A stretch of 6,712 bases of DNA from an uncultured Chloroflexota bacterium (GTDB taxonomy: Bacteria > Chloroflexota > Anaerolineae > Aggregatilineales > Phototrophicaceae): contig CALMZT010000951.1 in assembly GCA_937870805.1 (NCBI GenBank), positions 1 to 6,712 of the forward strand, in the 5' to 3' direction. Shown here one piece after another: positions 6,227-6,712 of the stretch. The position numbers and the translations under genes are program-made. How positions within the stretch are numbered: the first letter of the stretch is position 1; every line of letters starts with the position of its first letter. The notes below the pieces were generated by a model. The model had not been told where the DNA came from and did no database searches. It worked only from the letters and a program-made list of their open reading frames with translations.

Positions 6227-6275
6227 CCTGATAACTGCATTTCACTGAAAACTGATCACTGACGACTGTAAACTG
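6227..6275. repeat. Heptad repeat array upstream of the two-helix membrane gene
   Basis: ACTG occurs at 6244, 6251, 6258, 6265 and 6272, exactly 7 bases apart. It also occurs at 6234, with a CCTG variant at 6227. On the minus strand the units read CAGTTTA, CAGTCGT, CAGTGAT, CAGTTTT and CAGTGAA. This is the longest of three similar arrays in the window. It lies just upstream of the ribosome binding site of the minus-strand gene at 6201, within its probable leader or promoter region. Confidence 0.75.
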
Positions 6276-6336
6276 CACTAAGCATAGCAAAAGATAGGGC
6301 AAACGTCAGGTACTTTGCAGGAGTTCGGCGTTAAAA

Positions 6337-6346
6337 TAGCGCTATG
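6337..6346. other. Probable chimeric join
   Basis: To the left, a TAAAAT box (6332-6337) and an ATG at 6344 look like the start of a gene. That ATG frame closes after eight codons. To the right, a different frame runs open from 6340 to the window end and encodes the middle of a membrane protein of different taxonomic style. An in-frame TAG at 6337-6339 blocks any extension upstream. Short shared bases around the ATG and A-run could have allowed a false or real join. Confidence 0.6.
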
Positions 6347-6712
6347 AAAAAATTCCTGCAGATAAACTGATAGGAACAATCATTCTTGAACGGGTGATCG
6401 ATGCCATTACCCTGCTGATCATATTTGGTATTACCCTGGTCATTCAGCCTGATATTTATTCACAACTCATCTATGCAATTTTTCATGCCCAGAAGCCGGG
6501 AGAGGAAAAACAGATCCCTAATTATATTTTCGGGTTAGCCTTTCTGGGCATCGTTATCATCGTTATTGCCGTATGGATGATCCGGAAAAAGAAAAGCTTT
6601 AATGACCTTGGCTTACTATTTAAAAGGATCGGGCAAAGTATCTGGAAAGGTGTCAGCGCTATTCAGCACCTTAAAAAAAGAAAGCAATTTATTTTTTTGA
6701 CCATTGTTTTAT
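6340..6712 (+). pseudogene. Partial LPG_synthase_TM / flippase-like membrane protein (5' missing)
   Basis: An open frame of 124 codons runs off the right edge of the window. It encodes YEKIPADKLIGTIILERVID and then two hydrophobic helices (about 6400-6450 and 6520-6580). A basic, helical segment follows (RIGQSIWKGVSAIQHLKKRK) and then the start of another helix. This pattern fits the central part of lysylphosphatidylglycerol synthase/flippase-like membrane proteins (Pfam LPG_synthase_TM), and in style most resembles Bacteroidota members. Family proteins are about 320-340 residues and the matched segment normally starts near residue 100, so roughly the first third is absent. No ATG or ribosome binding site begins the frame; the only early candidate, GTG at 6394, lies inside the conserved block. 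Base composition is clearly more AT-rich than the M42 genes. It is either a foreign fragment joined in assembly or a truly truncated gene. Confidence 0.7.

Noticed and set aside
6102..6302. 66-codon minus-strand open frame upstream of the two-helix membrane gene
   Set aside because: Its sequence (FTVVSDQFSV) is a translation of the heptad repeats, and it overlaps the well-supported gene in another frame.
6344..6370. ATG preceded by TAAAAT, possible short gene start
   Set aside because: The frame closes after eight codons, so it is at most the remnant of a gene start cut by the join.

Overview
The window looks like a metagenomic contig from a Chloroflexota-type bacterium, with a short foreign piece at its right end. 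The clues for Chloroflexota are moderate GC in the main genes, frequent TTG/GTG starts behind good Shine-Dalgarno sites, a membrane-anchored protein with a Thr/Pro-rich 'TPT' stalk, and three tandem M42 peptidases. This assignment is an inference from style and protein content; no 16S or other marker is present.

Layout from left to right: (1) 1-161, a leader with three hairpins. (2) 162-908 (+), a ChbG/YdjC-type carbohydrate deacetylase. (3) 893-1639 (-), a single-pass anchored protein with an unrecognised extracytoplasmic C-terminal domain; its 3' end overlaps the deacetylase by 16 bases. (4) 1640-1800, a divergent intergenic region with a plausible promoter. (5) 1801-5039 (+), three consecutive M42 (TET-like) aminopeptidase genes separated by 43 and 46 bases. 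All three keep every metal-binding and catalytic residue, so they look like active paralogues that could assemble together in the cytoplasm to degrade peptides. (6) 5088-5695, a compact 608-bp mobile unit. It holds one Y1/HUH transposase gene (-) between two nearly identical 60-bp inverted repeats, each carrying two hairpins. (7) 5731-6201 (-), a small two-helix membrane protein. (8) 6202-6339, its upstream region. (9) 6340-6712 (+), an AT-richer fragment of a Bacteroidota-like LPG_synthase_TM (flippase-like) membrane protein that begins in mid-protein with no start codon.

Three observations stand out. Degenerate 7-bp repeats (core AGT, every 7 bases) occur in three separate spacers: before the second M42 gene, before the third, and upstream of the two-helix membrane gene. 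The transposase unit resembles a REP/RAYT arrangement more than a standard IS200. The right end has the hallmarks of a chimeric join near 6340-6346, so positions after that should not be assigned to the same organism without checking. I did not find a CRISPR array, tRNA, rRNA or recognisable defence system, and no gene-free stretch exceeds 300 bases.
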